64,000 nucleotides of DNA from Neocallimastix lanati (nom. inval.) (lineage: Eukaryota > Neocallimastigomycota > Neocallimastigomycetes > Neocallimastigales > Neocallimastigaceae): positions 633,501-697,500 of the forward strand of contig JACVTC010000093.1 of NCBI GenBank assembly GCA_016946835.1. The letters run 5' to 3'. The notes under the pieces were generated by a model. That model was given only the letters and a program-made list of their open reading frames with translations. It was not told where the DNA came from and did no database searches. The translations under genes and the position numbers were made by a program. Shown here piece by piece: positions 24,484-37,515 of the stretch. How positions within the stretch are numbered: position 1 is the stretch's first letter; each line of letters begins with the position of its first letter.

Positions 24484-27400
24484 TTATTTTAATTCGAAAA
24501 TTTCACCATCATCATTTGAATTCATTTGATTTTGTTCATTTTTATAATGATTTTCATGATGAATTTGACATACATGATGATGTTGTTTAATTTCATTTTC
24601 TTTAGTATTTTTATCAGATAATTTTGTTGTATCATTATCACTTGGAGAAGCTTCAGAATTGAATTCTTCATTATCAGTTAATGTAGAATCATCAATTGTT
24701 GAAATTTGTGATAAAAGACTTGGATTATTTTTAGAATGTTTATGTAAATGTATCATTCTATTATTTAATCCTCCTGACTCTAAAAGTATACTTCCACAAA
24801 TAGTACATGGAAATGGACATGCAAAACAAGTCGAACATTCTAAACATTTTCTAGTAATATTGTTTTTATTTGTTTTGGGTTCCAAGGTTTTAAAAATATT
24901 TTTACAGTCATTATTGAAAATATTATAAAATTTTATTTTTTCTTCATCTGTAATTTCCCATTCACCATCTTCCACATCACTGTCTTCATATCCATATTGT
25001 TGTTTATTCCAACCAAGACTAGTCATAAATTGTTCCTCTTTTTCTAATGATGCTGAATAAGGAACTGCAAAGTATTTTTCTCTACTGGATTTTATTTTGT
25101 TATGCTGTTCTTGTATAGGTATATTTGACACAGCTAATCTATTATTTTCATTAATATTTTCTTCGTCATTTTCAATTTCATTATTATCATCAACATCTTC
25201 TTCCTTTAAATCATTTATTATTATTTCTTCATTGCTTGATCTTAATTTTTCTTCCTCTTCTAAAACATTATCTTCACTTGAAGTATCGGTATTATCCATT
25301 GCTACAGTATTTGATTTCTTATTACCTTCTGAATCATTCTTATCTTTATCAATTACACTTTCTTTTATTGTTGATTTTTCTGATGTTTCAGAATTATTAC
25401 TATTCTTTTCATCTTGATTAGTTTTAGAATTACTGGATAAACCCAGTTTTCTTAATTCTTTAAAGAATTTGGAACTTGATTTACTTTTATGTTTTGCCGA
25501 TAACACAGGTGTTACTGATGTATTACTTGCTGTATTACCAAATTATATATATTCATTTATTAGGTTTAATATATTAATTTTTTTATTCTTTTAAAAAAAA
25601 AGATAAAATATAAAATTTAAAAAAAAAAAAAAATTCATAGTTACATAGTTTAGGTGATGATGGTGCACTTGTATGCAATTTTGTTGATGTTAATCCATTA
25701 ATAACATCACTAGATAAACTAACTTTTAATCCTACAGGTGTTGTAGATCTTCTTGCTTGATTTGATAATTGTCTTGTAGGCTATTATTAATAAAAATATA
25801 TTAATTATACATTATTCTCTATATTTTTTAAAAATAATTTTTTCTAATTTTACTCACATTAACCTTTACTCTTGAGTAATTTGATTTTGACCTTGAAGTT
25901 TGATTACTAATTTTTGGTACTAATTGTCTTAATTTCATAAGTTCTGAATTACTACTTTCAACTATATAAATTTTTAAAAAATTAACATTTTAGTTATTAT
26001 TATTATAATTATATTATTATTTATATTATTCATAATTAAATATTTATAATAAATCTTATTACCATTTGTATTTGTTGTAGAATTGACAGCTGCTGCCGCT
26101 GCAAAACCACCATTCACTGGTACTGTTGATGCTGGTGGAGTCGGAGTTGATGATAATGTATTAGAATTATTCGAACTATATGTATTACTTGTATTTATAG
26201 TATTACTTGTTGAATCATTAGAATTTGAAGTATTATTTGAATATCCTGAATTTGAATTTAACAAATTATTATTTTTTATTGACTGAGATACTATTGAAGA
26301 AAGTGTTGAATTAGAATTTTCATATGGTGATGAAACTTTTATGTAAAATTTGTTAATATATTAATAATATAATTATATAGAATTTTTACAATTTTAGTAA
26401 ATATAATAAATATTTAATGTAATGGTATATTATTCACTAAATTTTATTAATAATATATAAAAATTAATCCTTTGATTTATTTAATATTAGAATATCATAT
26501 ATACCTGATGAATCATTTTTTTGGGTCTGCTGAAGGTCATAAGCTGGGTTATTGGATTTTTTATCCCATGGACGTACAGAATTACCATTACTCAAATTAT
26601 TATTACCAGAACTTAATCTATTATTTACAATCGAATTATAAGATTTATACCCTATATTATTTGCTTGTGAATTGGATGAAGAATTTGACCATGTGTTTGT
26701 TGATGACATTGTATTATTATTTGAATTTGAATTAATTGATGAATAATTTAATGAATAAGGTCTAGAATATTTTGTTTCTGGTTTTTTAGTTGCACCTAAT
26801 GCGGGCTTTTAATAGTTAAATCAAACAAAATTAATTATTTTGATTTAATTTAATATATATATAAAACAAGAATATTGATTATAAAACACTTACGAATTCC
26901 TGGTCAAACTTATTTGTTGAATCTACTGAAGCTTTAGTATTATTATTTGGTAAAAAGTTTTCTTTTGATTTTTCATCATAATATTTATCTGAGGTATATG
27001 TCCTGGAATGTGAATTAACATCTTTTTTTTTTTAACAATTTATTATTAGTATAAAAAATAATATTAAAAACTACTTCAGTTTCTATTTTATAACTACTAA
27101 AAATCATACATACCTATACGATTTGGTGTTTTAAAAAAACCAAGCGTTGATGAATTAAGTTTTGGTACTGAATTACTTCGTGGAAGTGATTGATCAGAAA
27201 CTAAACTTTCCATTTTTTTCATTGATATTGTACTAGAAAGACGTTGATTTGAACGATAATATGAATTACGATTTGAATTATTTGAGGAAGTTGATGAAGC
27301 ATTCCATTGAGTTGAAATACTTTCGGGTTCATAATATTTAACCCGTTCTTTTGAATCCCTTGAGATTCCTAAATTTCCATTATTATAATCATAATTTCTT

Positions 27401-27570
27401 TCATTATATCCAGATTTTGAATTTATTGAACGATTATAATAATTATAATCTGATTTTTGTTTTAAATCATAAGAATTTTTATTTAATTTTGAATTATTTC
27501 CATTTTTATTTTCTTGATTATATTTATGTGAATACCAATTTGGGTTATAACCCCTTGAATATTGATCCAT
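24484..27570 (-). CDS. Vasculin-like (GPBP1 family) nuclear protein with Cys-rich motif, 7 exons
   Basis: Exons on the minus strand: 27570-27114, 27021-26894, 26805-26505, 26335-26063, 25961-25858, 25780-25645, 25529-24484; all joins are in phase, giving 814 residues. Two landmarks suggest the vasculin family. One is an EFPALG motif built across the exon 2-3 join (FDQEF|PALGATKKPE). The other is a C-terminal block SLEKEEQFMTSLGWN followed by ITDEEKIKFYNIF, like the vasculin SLEAEhRLLkxMGW...LTEDE segment. GPBP1 proteins bind GC-rich promoters in animals; fungal roles are poorly known. Most of the rest is Asn/Ser-rich and disordered. After the vasculin-like block is a Cys cluster, CLECSTCFACPFPCTICG, which could bind zinc and is not a part of vasculin that I know. 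Alternative: an unrelated disordered protein with a convergent motif. Confidence 0.6.
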
Positions 27571-28282
27571 TAATTAAATAAAAGAAAATGTAAATGAAAA
27601 TGAAAAAAAAAAAAAGATATTTCAAAATTAAAATAAAATAAAGAGAAATAATAGATTAAGAATTAAAAAAAAAATAATACGATATTATTTTATCAACAAT
27701 AAATTGCTTAAATATTTATTTGTTTAAAATTATAATTACGAGGATTTAAATAATAATTTTTATATCTTTTAATATTTTTATTTTTTTTTATTATTTTTTA
27801 TTGTATTTCTTTTATTTTTATTTATTTATGGCATAATTTAAATTAATCTATATATGTATATTTATTTACAAAGAAAATTGCGTTAATAATAATAATAATT
27901 AAATAATAAAAATTATTTAAAAAAGTAAAAATTTATTTGTTAATTATATTATCAAATTATTATAGTACGAATATTTCTCGTATTACGTTTAGGTATATTA
28001 AAAAAAAATAAATTATGTATTATCAATGTCTTATAATAATAATCTAAATTCTATTAAGTTTCTATTAAAATTAATTAATAAGATCTTTTCTTATTTTTAA
28101 GGTTTTATTATTTATTTTCAAATTTAACTAATTTGTTATTAATAAAAATTATAATATTTTCAAAATCTAATTATTTCTTTATCTTTGTTATTATTATTTA
28201 TTTTATTTTACTTTTATTTAATTTTTTTTTATTTTATTTTATTTTTATTTATTTATTTATTATATTTTTACTATATTTAATT

Positions 28283-28328
<46 letters not shown>

Positions 28329-31300
28329 AATATTATTACTTCTTATTCACAGATTAATATTTTACAAAATAATGAATTTAACTCTGAATTAATAATTTGG
28401 TATAAATTACATTAATAATAACATATAAAAAATTTTTGATTTTTGATTTATTTATATATTCTCTTTATTATATTTTCAATTTTCTATCATTTATTAATTT
28501 CAATTTCTAAATATAATATATATAATAACGATAACTATATTTATTGAAATATGTTTTTTTTTATTGGTATATATTGAATACAGAAAAACAGATTGAAAAT
28601 ATTCTGAAATAGATTTAATTTTTAAAGTATTTTATCATTATAATTTTTTTTTAAAGAAAAAAAGGAAAAAAATATATATATATTAATTATTATTAAAAGT
28701 ATTATTATATCTAATTAATAATGTTAAAATTAATAATTTTTTTTTTATATTTTTTATTATTTATTATATATATATATTTATTTATTTAAATTATTTTATT
28801 CCTTATTTTCTTAATTTTATTATTGTAGAGTATTAATTTCTAATATTAATTTTTTTTCTAATAATTTAAATTGATTTATTGGTTATATATTGAAATTCAC
28901 AATTTTAATATTATATAAAATATTTAAACAAAAATGAAAAAGTTTATTCTATAAAACTGAAATCCCCGTTTTTTACTTTGAATTATACTTTTTTTTTAAA
29001 AAAAAAAATATATATATATATATAAAGTGTTTATTATTTTTTTATTCTTTCAAATCTTTTTAATATAAATGCAATTTATTGTATGATATATTTTTATTAT
29101 TTCTCTTCACTTTAATATTTAAATTTTGTTAAAAAAAAAAATATACATAAATGATTTTAAAAGGTTTTAATTAGTTAATCTATAAATGATTTTTATAACA
29201 TAGAGTTTAGATTTATAATTTTAATAATATTTATTTTTTTATTTATTTTTAGATTTTAATTGTTTACAAATTTATTTATTTATAAAAGAAAAAGTTTATT
29301 ATAAAGAATTAAGTATAATATATTTAAATTAAACATTAATAATTCTAATTACAAAATTATTTTGAGAATTAATTTTGATGTACTAAATATTAGAATTGAT
29401 AAAAAAAAAACAATAAAATATAGCTATGATTATCTAAAATATAATAGGACAAAAATAAAAAAAAAAATTTTTTTTTCAATATATTTGTAATTTATTATTA
29501 TTATTAAAAATTTATATATATTTAATTATTTATATTAAATTATAATCAATTAAAAGTTTATTATAATTATTATTATTACCTATTATTATTACTATTATAA
29601 TTAATATTATTATAATTATTATTTTTATTTTTATTATTAAAATTATTATTTAAAAAGCTTTACTAATTTCCATCTTAAAATGAAAAAATAACTTCTATTA
29701 AAATATTTTCTTAAAATAAAAAGTAAATAATGAAAAAATAAAAAAATATAATATAAATTGAAAAAAATAATTTCTATTAAAATATTTTCTTAAAATAAAT
29801 ATAAAAATGAAAAATGAAATAATAAAAAAATATAATATAAATTAATATAAACTGATTTTCTAATTCATTTTTTCTAAATTAATATTATTTATTATAAAAC
29901 TTTTAAAATAAAATATTAAATTTAACCTTATCAACTAGATATAATAATAACTTTAATAATAAATAATGTAAAAATAAATTTTTTTTAAAAAAAAAAATAA
30001 TAAATAATAGTATTAATAAAATTATTAAAATAAGGACATTGAAAAAAAAAAATAAATAAATAAATATTATTTTTCTGATAATTTGTTATATTGATTTTAA
30101 TAAATTATTTGATTAATTTTGAAAATATTAATATAAAAATAAAATATATATAACATATATACTACATTTGATTGGTTATAAATATATTATATAAATAATA
30201 ATAATAATAATTAATAATTAAACTTTCATTAATTAAAATTTTTCAAAGAAAAAATTTTTTATTTTATTGAATATTAATTTAATAAAAATTAATCAAAAGT
30301 ATTCTTATGTAATAGAAGTAACCTTTAAAATATGTTCAATATAATACATTTATATATAAAGAATTAGTATGCTTTTATTAAGTAATTATTAATATGAAGC
30401 AGTATAATTTTTGAATGAAAAATTAAGTATAAAAACATGATAAACATTAACTAATAGTAAAGTTATATATAATTTTGTCTTTATACAAAGGATTACAATT
30501 TATATACACATATTTTATTCATGCTATCATATTAATAATAGTAAAAATAATAAGGAAATTTATTAAATCTTATCCTTTATTAAAATCCTTTTAATAATTA
30601 TATGAAATATATAATATATTAATTAATGCTATTTAATTAGTGTATCAAGCTTTAAGTTTTAAGAAAACATATATTACTTTTTGAATTTTATAATTTTATA
30701 AATAACTAAATTTGTTAAAAATTAGATTTAAATAGATTTTAATAAAAAATTGTCAAATAGCTAATAGCTTTAATTAGATTCATTTCTACTTTTAAATTTT
30801 AATTAGTTGCTGTAAATTAAATTTCAGATATATTATTGTACTATTCATGAACATGGCATAAATAAAGTTTAAAACACATAATATCAATATAAGTAAAATA
30901 AATATTTATTTGAAATTAAATATATTTAATAAAATAATATTAAATAAAATAAAAACGCATAGATTAATTTTTAATATAATAAAAATGATGTATATATTTT
31001 AAATTAACATAAAATATTCAGATCAAAATAAAATAAAAATAAAGTAAATTTATGAAATTAATTAATAAATTTGTTTAGATTAAATAAAAAATAAATGTAT
31101 AGATTGATTTAGTATAATACAATACAATACAATAAAATATATATACAAGAAGTTAAAAATTTGTACAGATTGAATAAAATTGAATAAAATTAAATAAATA
31201 TAAAATATTTAAATTATTATTAATTATTATTAATATTTATTTATTTAAAAATTTGATTTATTTATTATATGAAAAAAATAATTATAAAAAAAAATTTTTT

Positions 31301-31488
31301 TTTTCATTCTTTCAATAAAATTATATACATTATTTATTTTATTTGTAAAATAAATTTTATAACTTATTACAATTTTTGATAGTCATATTTTTATTAAAAG
31401 ATAAATAAATATATGGAATCTTTTAAAACAGTATTAATACATAATAAAATATTTATTTGATAAGAAATTTAAAATGGAAAATTAATTA
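27571..31488. other. A/T-rich intergenic DNA
   Basis: Nearly 4 kb with no supportable gene. It includes the divergent or upstream regions of the vasculin-like gene, a T run of about 41 bases at 28287-28327, a tandem duplication at 29690-29850, and short AGATTGAAT-(AAAT)n seeds near 31155-31200 resembling those flanking the large satellite downstream. Confidence 0.5.
29690..29850. repeat. Tandem duplication, about 75-base unit
   Basis: The string TTCTATTAAAATATTTTCTT followed by AAAATAAA, a GAAAAA-rich part and AAAAATATAATATAAATT occurs twice in succession, with small indels. Confidence 0.8.
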
Positions 31489-33865
31489 TTAAGAGCATTG
31501 AGAATACCAATCATTTACAAATTTACATGTTCCAGAGCAACAAGTTGTCGATCCTTGATAATTAGCACCACCACATTGTCCATATCTTTGAACACAAGAT
31601 TCATTATTACTATTATTATTGTTAGCATTATTATAGTTATTATTGGTATTAAAATCATATGAAGATGTAGAGACAGCAGCTGGTGTTGGGCTAACATTGT
31701 TTTTATTTATGAATACTGTAGTGGTTTTAATAATTGTTTGAGTTGTAGTTATTCTAGTATTAGAAGGAATAACAACATTATTTACAGAAGCTGCTGAACT
31801 ATTGGCAGTAGTACCTGGAACTTCAAGACGAATATGATCATATAAGATACCATCAAATAAATAATTGTTTGAATAACCACCAATTTTTCTTGAATAAAGG
31901 GTAAACATATTTTCACCAATCTTAAATTCCGATGGACTAAATTTGAATTCTAATTCACGATAAATACCACGAATACCATCACGACGAATAGCAGCATCAT
32001 CAACTAAGTCTTTAATTTCTGCAGTAGCTTTTCCATTATTTAATGAAACCGATAAAGCTGAATAAGAAGAAGCAGCAATAGATATACGTAAAACGACCGA
32101 TGAACTTGGAATATTGTTCATATTAAAATAGATATTCCATGGACTTTGTTGGTAATTACCATTAGGTCCTGGAACTGAAACTTGAGCATAATTCCAATCC
32201 TTAGAATAGTTAGATTTTCCAATATAATAATTAACACCTTTTGGAAAATCGGTAGTAAATTTATGATAAAGACCCCATTGGTTAAAGTGATTACCATGCA
32301 AAAATTCTTTAGCTGTACGATCTGGAATACCGATTTCCCAAGCGACGGGGCCAACACGATTTTCTTTAAACGTTATTGTTCCAAGATTAGCATTTTCACC
32401 AGCTCTTACAGTAACTAATTTATTATAAATAAATTCACCTACAACTCCTTTAGACCATGCACGTAATTGATATGTTCCTGGAATTACATTTTTAATACTG
32501 AAATTTGGAGTTTTACCAGTTAAACTATGAGTCCAGAATGACATATGACGCCATTGCTTTTGAGGAATTGGTTCTTCAGCAGATTCTGGTTGAACAAGAA
32601 CAACAACTGCATCTTCTAATGGTATTGGACTATTTGTTAAAGGATTATTAATAGCTAAAGTACCAGAAATTTCACCTCTTTTTTGAACATATTCTGGTTG
32701 AGAAACAAATGAATATGGCCATTTACTACTTTCGACACTAGCAACAGTTTTGGCATCATTCCATGCAGCTTGTGGAGAACTTGCTTTATTTAAATAAATT
32801 AAGAATGGACCATAAACCTTATTCCAGTTTTCACCAGCTTTGGGAGCAGTTTCACCGGAACCATAGTGAGTACCAGAAGTATACATAATTTGAAGAGAAT
32901 CCTTACCACCTTGATGACAAGAAAGATCACGATTATAAGCACCACCAATTTTCCATTCATAAGATGGTGAAACAAACCAACAACCTAAACCAGTTTTTGA
33001 ACTAGCAAAACCATGTACTTGATGCTTTAACATATCTACAGACCAATCATACTTATGAATGACATTACCATCCGGTAAACGACAAGCTTCAACTGGGGAT
33101 AAAGTTTGACATTTATCTTGGTCAGCAGCAGACGGCATATCACGATAAACGTCATCTTCAACTTGTAACCAATTAAATATTTCAGATTTTAATCTTAAGA
33201 CTAATCTGGATTCACCATAAGAAGTTGCTGGATAACTAGATGGATGTTTATGAGTTAATGAATAGTAAATACCTTTTGTGTCAGAAAGCATAGTGTATCT
33301 AACTTCCCAATCAAGTGCAAATCCATCACCAGAAGAATATTTATCAATAAATGATACTTCTGCATGAGTTGAAGTATTCTTTATAACTGTATTACTATCG
33401 GGTTTGACTATTTAATAAATTTTAATAAATAAACATTAAATATAAATATAATGTTACTATTATCAACTATAGTATATATATACATACTATAAACATTAAT
33501 AATAATTACTTACAGTAAACTTTTCCTCCATTGGCATCAATATATGATCTGTTTAAAAATTCCTGATTATTTCCGTTAAGTTTAATTGAAGTAATAAAAC
33601 CACTTGATTTCGATATAACAATTGTTGCATAACTATATATTTATAATGTTATTATTTTTCAAATATTTTTTATATTTAAAAATTTTAATTAATTAATTAT
33701 GAAATAAAATTTTAAAAAAACAATAATAAGAAAAATATTTATATTTTTTTTAAAAATTTACTCGTTTTTAAATGTATAATCTGTGTTGCTTGAGGTAAGT
33801 TTAACGGCACTAAAAACAGTTGTAATATATATTGAAATTAAGATACTTAATATGAATAAATTCAT
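31489..33865 (-). CDS. Secreted rhamnogalacturonan lyase (PL4) with C-terminal CBM1
   Basis: Exons 33865-33762, 33632-33514 and 33407-31489 join in phase to give 713 residues. Residues 1-20 are a signal peptide ([20 protein letters not shown]). The body matches polysaccharide lyase family 4: an N-terminal beta-sandwich ([48 protein letters not shown]), then a carboxypeptidase-regulatory or FnIII-like domain ([17 protein letters not shown]) and a lectin-like third domain ([22 protein letters not shown]-type end). A linker of Thr/Ser and poly-Asn leads to a CBM1 with six Cys ([10 protein letters not shown]...CCSGTCK...WYSQCS), which binds cellulose. The enzyme cleaves the rhamnose-galacturonate backbone of pectin by beta-elimination outside the cell. 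No dockerin is present, so it is probably freely secreted and not part of the fungal cellulosome. The gene appears intact. Confidence 0.9.
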
Positions 33866-34017
33866 TTTATTCTTCCTTTGAATTATAAGTAAAGTTTTTT
33901 TTTAGTAAAATTTACAATAATATAAATATAATTGACAATAAATATAAAATAAAATAAAAATTTGAAAGCGTAAAAAACATTTATTTATATATCAATTCAA
34001 ATATTAAAAACATACCG

Positions 34018-34056
<39 letters not shown>

Positions 34057-34994
34057 AAAAAAATAATTTATCATTATATAAAATATAAATATAACTTTAA
34101 TAAATAATGAATATAAAATTAATAAATGAGTAATAAATGATAATATAAATAAACACCAAGATATAATTTATGTTATTTTTAATTTAACATACATTAAAAT
34201 TTATATCAAATAAAAAGTTATGGAACAAAATAAATGAATTTAATTTTTTTATATACTAATTATACTTTTTTTAATTTATATAAGATTGAAATTAAATTAA
34301 ATTAAAATTTTTTTATTAAAATATTTTCCATTTTTTTGAATTATTAATTTAATCTTAATTTATATATATAATAAATGCTTTTATATTATTATAGTAGTGT
34401 AATAATTATTTCAATATTTTATAATATTAATTTGTTTCATAAAAATATTTGAAATGAAATAGGTAAAACAATAATAATATTAAAAATTACCGTTAATTGA
34501 TAAATATATTTTATTTTATAACATTATTAAAATAGTTTTGTACAACAATATATCGGATATTTTTAATATAAGTAAAATAAATATTAATTAAAAAAAAAAG
34601 AAAAAAAAATATTGTATTTTATTTTGTTTTAATTTAAATTTATAAAAAAAGTATTTATCCCATAAATACTTCTTTTAAAGAATTTTTTAAATTTAATTAA
34701 AGCAGTTAAAGTATAATATATTTAATAGAAACTTAATATATATATAAATAAATATAACCAGGATAATATTTTATTATTTCATAAATTAATATAATATCAT
34801 GTATAATGTGTACTTTGTGTAAATAATTTCATAAAATATAAATATAATTGCATGTGTTTTTAAGTATTATACATAATAATTAATCTCAAGAACAGTAATT
34901 ATATTAAATAAAAATAAAATATTTAATTTTACAAAGAGCAAATTAAAAATAAAATAAAACGAAATGTAATAAAATAAATAGTTGAAATATTAAG
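33866..34994. other. Upstream region of the PL4 gene
   Basis: A/T-rich DNA with a T run of about 34 bases at 34019-34052. The promoter of the lyase gene presumably lies in the first part; no specific operator can be identified. Confidence 0.45.
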
Positions 34995-36776
34995 TACAGA
35001 TTGAATTAAATAAAATAAAATAAATAAAATAAAATAAAATAAAATAAAATAAAATAAAATAAAATAAAATAAAATAAAATAAAATAAAATAAAATAAAAT
35101 AAAATAAAATAAAATAAAATAAAATAAAATAAAATAAAATAAAATAAAATAAAATAAAATAAAATAAAATAAAATAAAATAAAATAAATAAAATAAAATA
35201 AAATAAATAGTGAAGTAATATAAAAGAGTAAAGTATTAATAAAAATAAAATAAAATAAAATAAAATAAATAGTGAAGTAATATAAAAGAGTAAAGTATTA
35301 ATAAAAATAAAATAAAATAAAATAAAATAAATAGTGAAGTAATATAAAAGAGTAAAGTATTAATAAAAATAAAATAAAATAAAATAAAATAAATAGTGAA
35401 GTAATATAAAAGAGTAAAGTATTAATAAAAATAAAATAAAATAAAATAAAATAAATAGTGAAGTAATATAAAAGAGTAAAGTATTAATAAAAATAAAATA
35501 AAATAAAATAAAATAAAATAAATAGTGAAGTAATATAAAAGAGTAAAGTATTAATAAAAATAAAATAAAATAAAATAAATAGTGAAGTAATATAAAAGAG
35601 TAAAGTATTAATAAAAATAAAATAAAATAAAATAAAATAAAATAAAATAAAATAAAATAAAATAAATAGTGAAGTAATATAAAAGAGTAAAGTATTAATA
35701 AAAATAAAATAAAATAAAATAAAATAAAATAAATAGTGAAGTAATATAAAAGAGTGAAGTATTAATAAAAATAAAATAAAATAAAATAAATAGTGAAGTA
35801 ATATAAAAGAGTGAAGTATTAATAAAAATAAAATAAAATAAAATAAAATAAATAGTGAAGTAATATAAAAGAGTAAAGTATTAATAAAAATAAAATAAAA
35901 TAAAATAAATAGTGAAGTAATATAAAAGAGTAAAGTATTAATAAAAATAAAATAAAATAAAATAAAATAAAATAAAATAAAATAAAATAAAATAAAATAA
36001 AATAAAATAAAATAAAATAAATAAATAGTTGAAATATAAATATGAAGTACAGATTGAATAAAATAAAATAAAATAAAATAAAATAAAATAAAATAAAATA
36101 AAATAAAATAAAATAAAATAAAATAAAATAAAATAAAATAAAATAAAATAAAATAAAATAAAATAAAATAAAATAAAATAAAATAAAATAAAATAAAATA
36201 AAATAAAATAAAATAAAATAAAATAAAATAAAATAAAATAAAATAAAATAAAATAAAATAAAATAAAATAAAATAAAATAAAATAAAATAAAATAAAATA
36301 AAATAAAATAAAATAAAATAAAATAAAATAAAATAAAATAAAATAAAATAAAATAAAATAAAATAAAATAAAATAAAATAAAATAAAATAAAATAAAATA
36401 AAATAAAATAAATAAATAAAATAAAATAAAATAAAATAAAATAAAATAAAATAAAATAAAATAAAATAAAATAAAATAAAATAAAATAAAATAAAATAAA
36501 ATAAAATAAAATAAAATAAAATAAAATAAAATAAAATAAAATAAAATAAAATAAAATAAAATAAAATAAAATAAAATAAAATAAAATAAAATAAAATAAA
36601 ATAAAATAAAATAAAATAAAATAAAATAAAATAAAATAAAATAAAATAAAATAAAATAAAATAAAATAAAATAAAATAAAATAAAATAAAATAAAATAAA
36701 ATAAAATAAAATAAAATAAAATAAAATAAAATAAAATAAAATAAAATAAAATAAAATAAAATAAAATAAAATAAAA
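34995..36776. repeat. AAAAT pentanucleotide satellite with nested minisatellite
   Basis: Nearly 1.8 kb of (AAAAT)n. Pure arrays lie at about 35010-35200 and 36056-36776 (some 140 units, one phase slip near 36410). Between them a minisatellite is embedded. Three diverged copies of a spacer reading ATAGTTGAAATAT...AGATTGAAT bound the arrays at about 34978, 36026 and 36778. No coding function; likely unstable. Confidence 0.95.
35203..35950. repeat. Minisatellite: 12 copies of a 36-base core separated by (AAAAT)n
   Basis: The core TAGTGAAGTAATATAAAAGA followed by GTAAAGTATTAATAAA occurs 12 times at about 55-85-base spacing; spacing varies only with the number of AAAAT units. Two adjacent copies (near 35731 and 35787) share an A-to-G change (GAGTGAAG), showing that neighbouring units are duplicated together. 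Confidence 0.93.
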
Positions 36777-37515
36777 TATAGTTGAAATATAAATATTAAG
36801 TATAGATTGAATTAAATAATATAAATTAAATTAAATTAATTATATAAAATAAATAAAAATAATGATAAGAATTAAATAATAAAATACATATATTTTTTAT
36901 TACTGAAAATATAATTCATGTTGGTATTTACCAATATGAATAAATAGATATTAAATATAATTTTCCAACTTTTATTTAAAATATATTAGGAATTCGAACT
37001 TTTTTGAAAATATTATTATATTATTACTTTAAAATTATTTCAACACTGTTAACATAATTTTTTTTTTATCTAAAGTATTTATTTTGCATTTACATACATT
37101 TATTTATATAGTATTTATTCTTTATATAATACATACATTAATTTTAATTTTTTTTATCATTATTTATTCAATTCTATTTTATTTTATTTTGATTTATTTT
37201 TTTTTTTTTTTTATTTTATTTTATTTTATTTTATTTTTATTATTATTATTATTTTATTTTTTTATTAATTTATTTGAATTAGCATTAATTAAAGTTTGTT
37301 CAAGTTTAAATATGTTATTATTTTTTTTTTTTACTATATTTTATGTTTAATACTTATATACTAGTTCAAGTTTAAATATGTTATTATTATTTTTTTTTTT
37401 TTTTTTTTACTATATTTTATATTTAATACTTATATACTAGTTTTAAATTCTATTTATTAAAAAAATAATATAATAAATAAATGTAAATATAATAATTAAA
37501 ATTTTTTTTTTTTCT
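36777..37515. other. Intergenic DNA 3' of HydF
   Basis: A/T-rich spacer, including a tandem duplication of about 70 bases at 37298-37440 (GTTCAAGTTTAAATATGTTA ... ACTTATATACTA twice), directly downstream of the HydF stop codon. Confidence 0.6.

Noticed and set aside
35203-35950. Regular repeat-spacer pattern that superficially recalls a CRISPR array
   Set aside because: The spacers are AAAAT pentamers, not unique sequences, and the surrounding genes are eukaryotic. It is a minisatellite.
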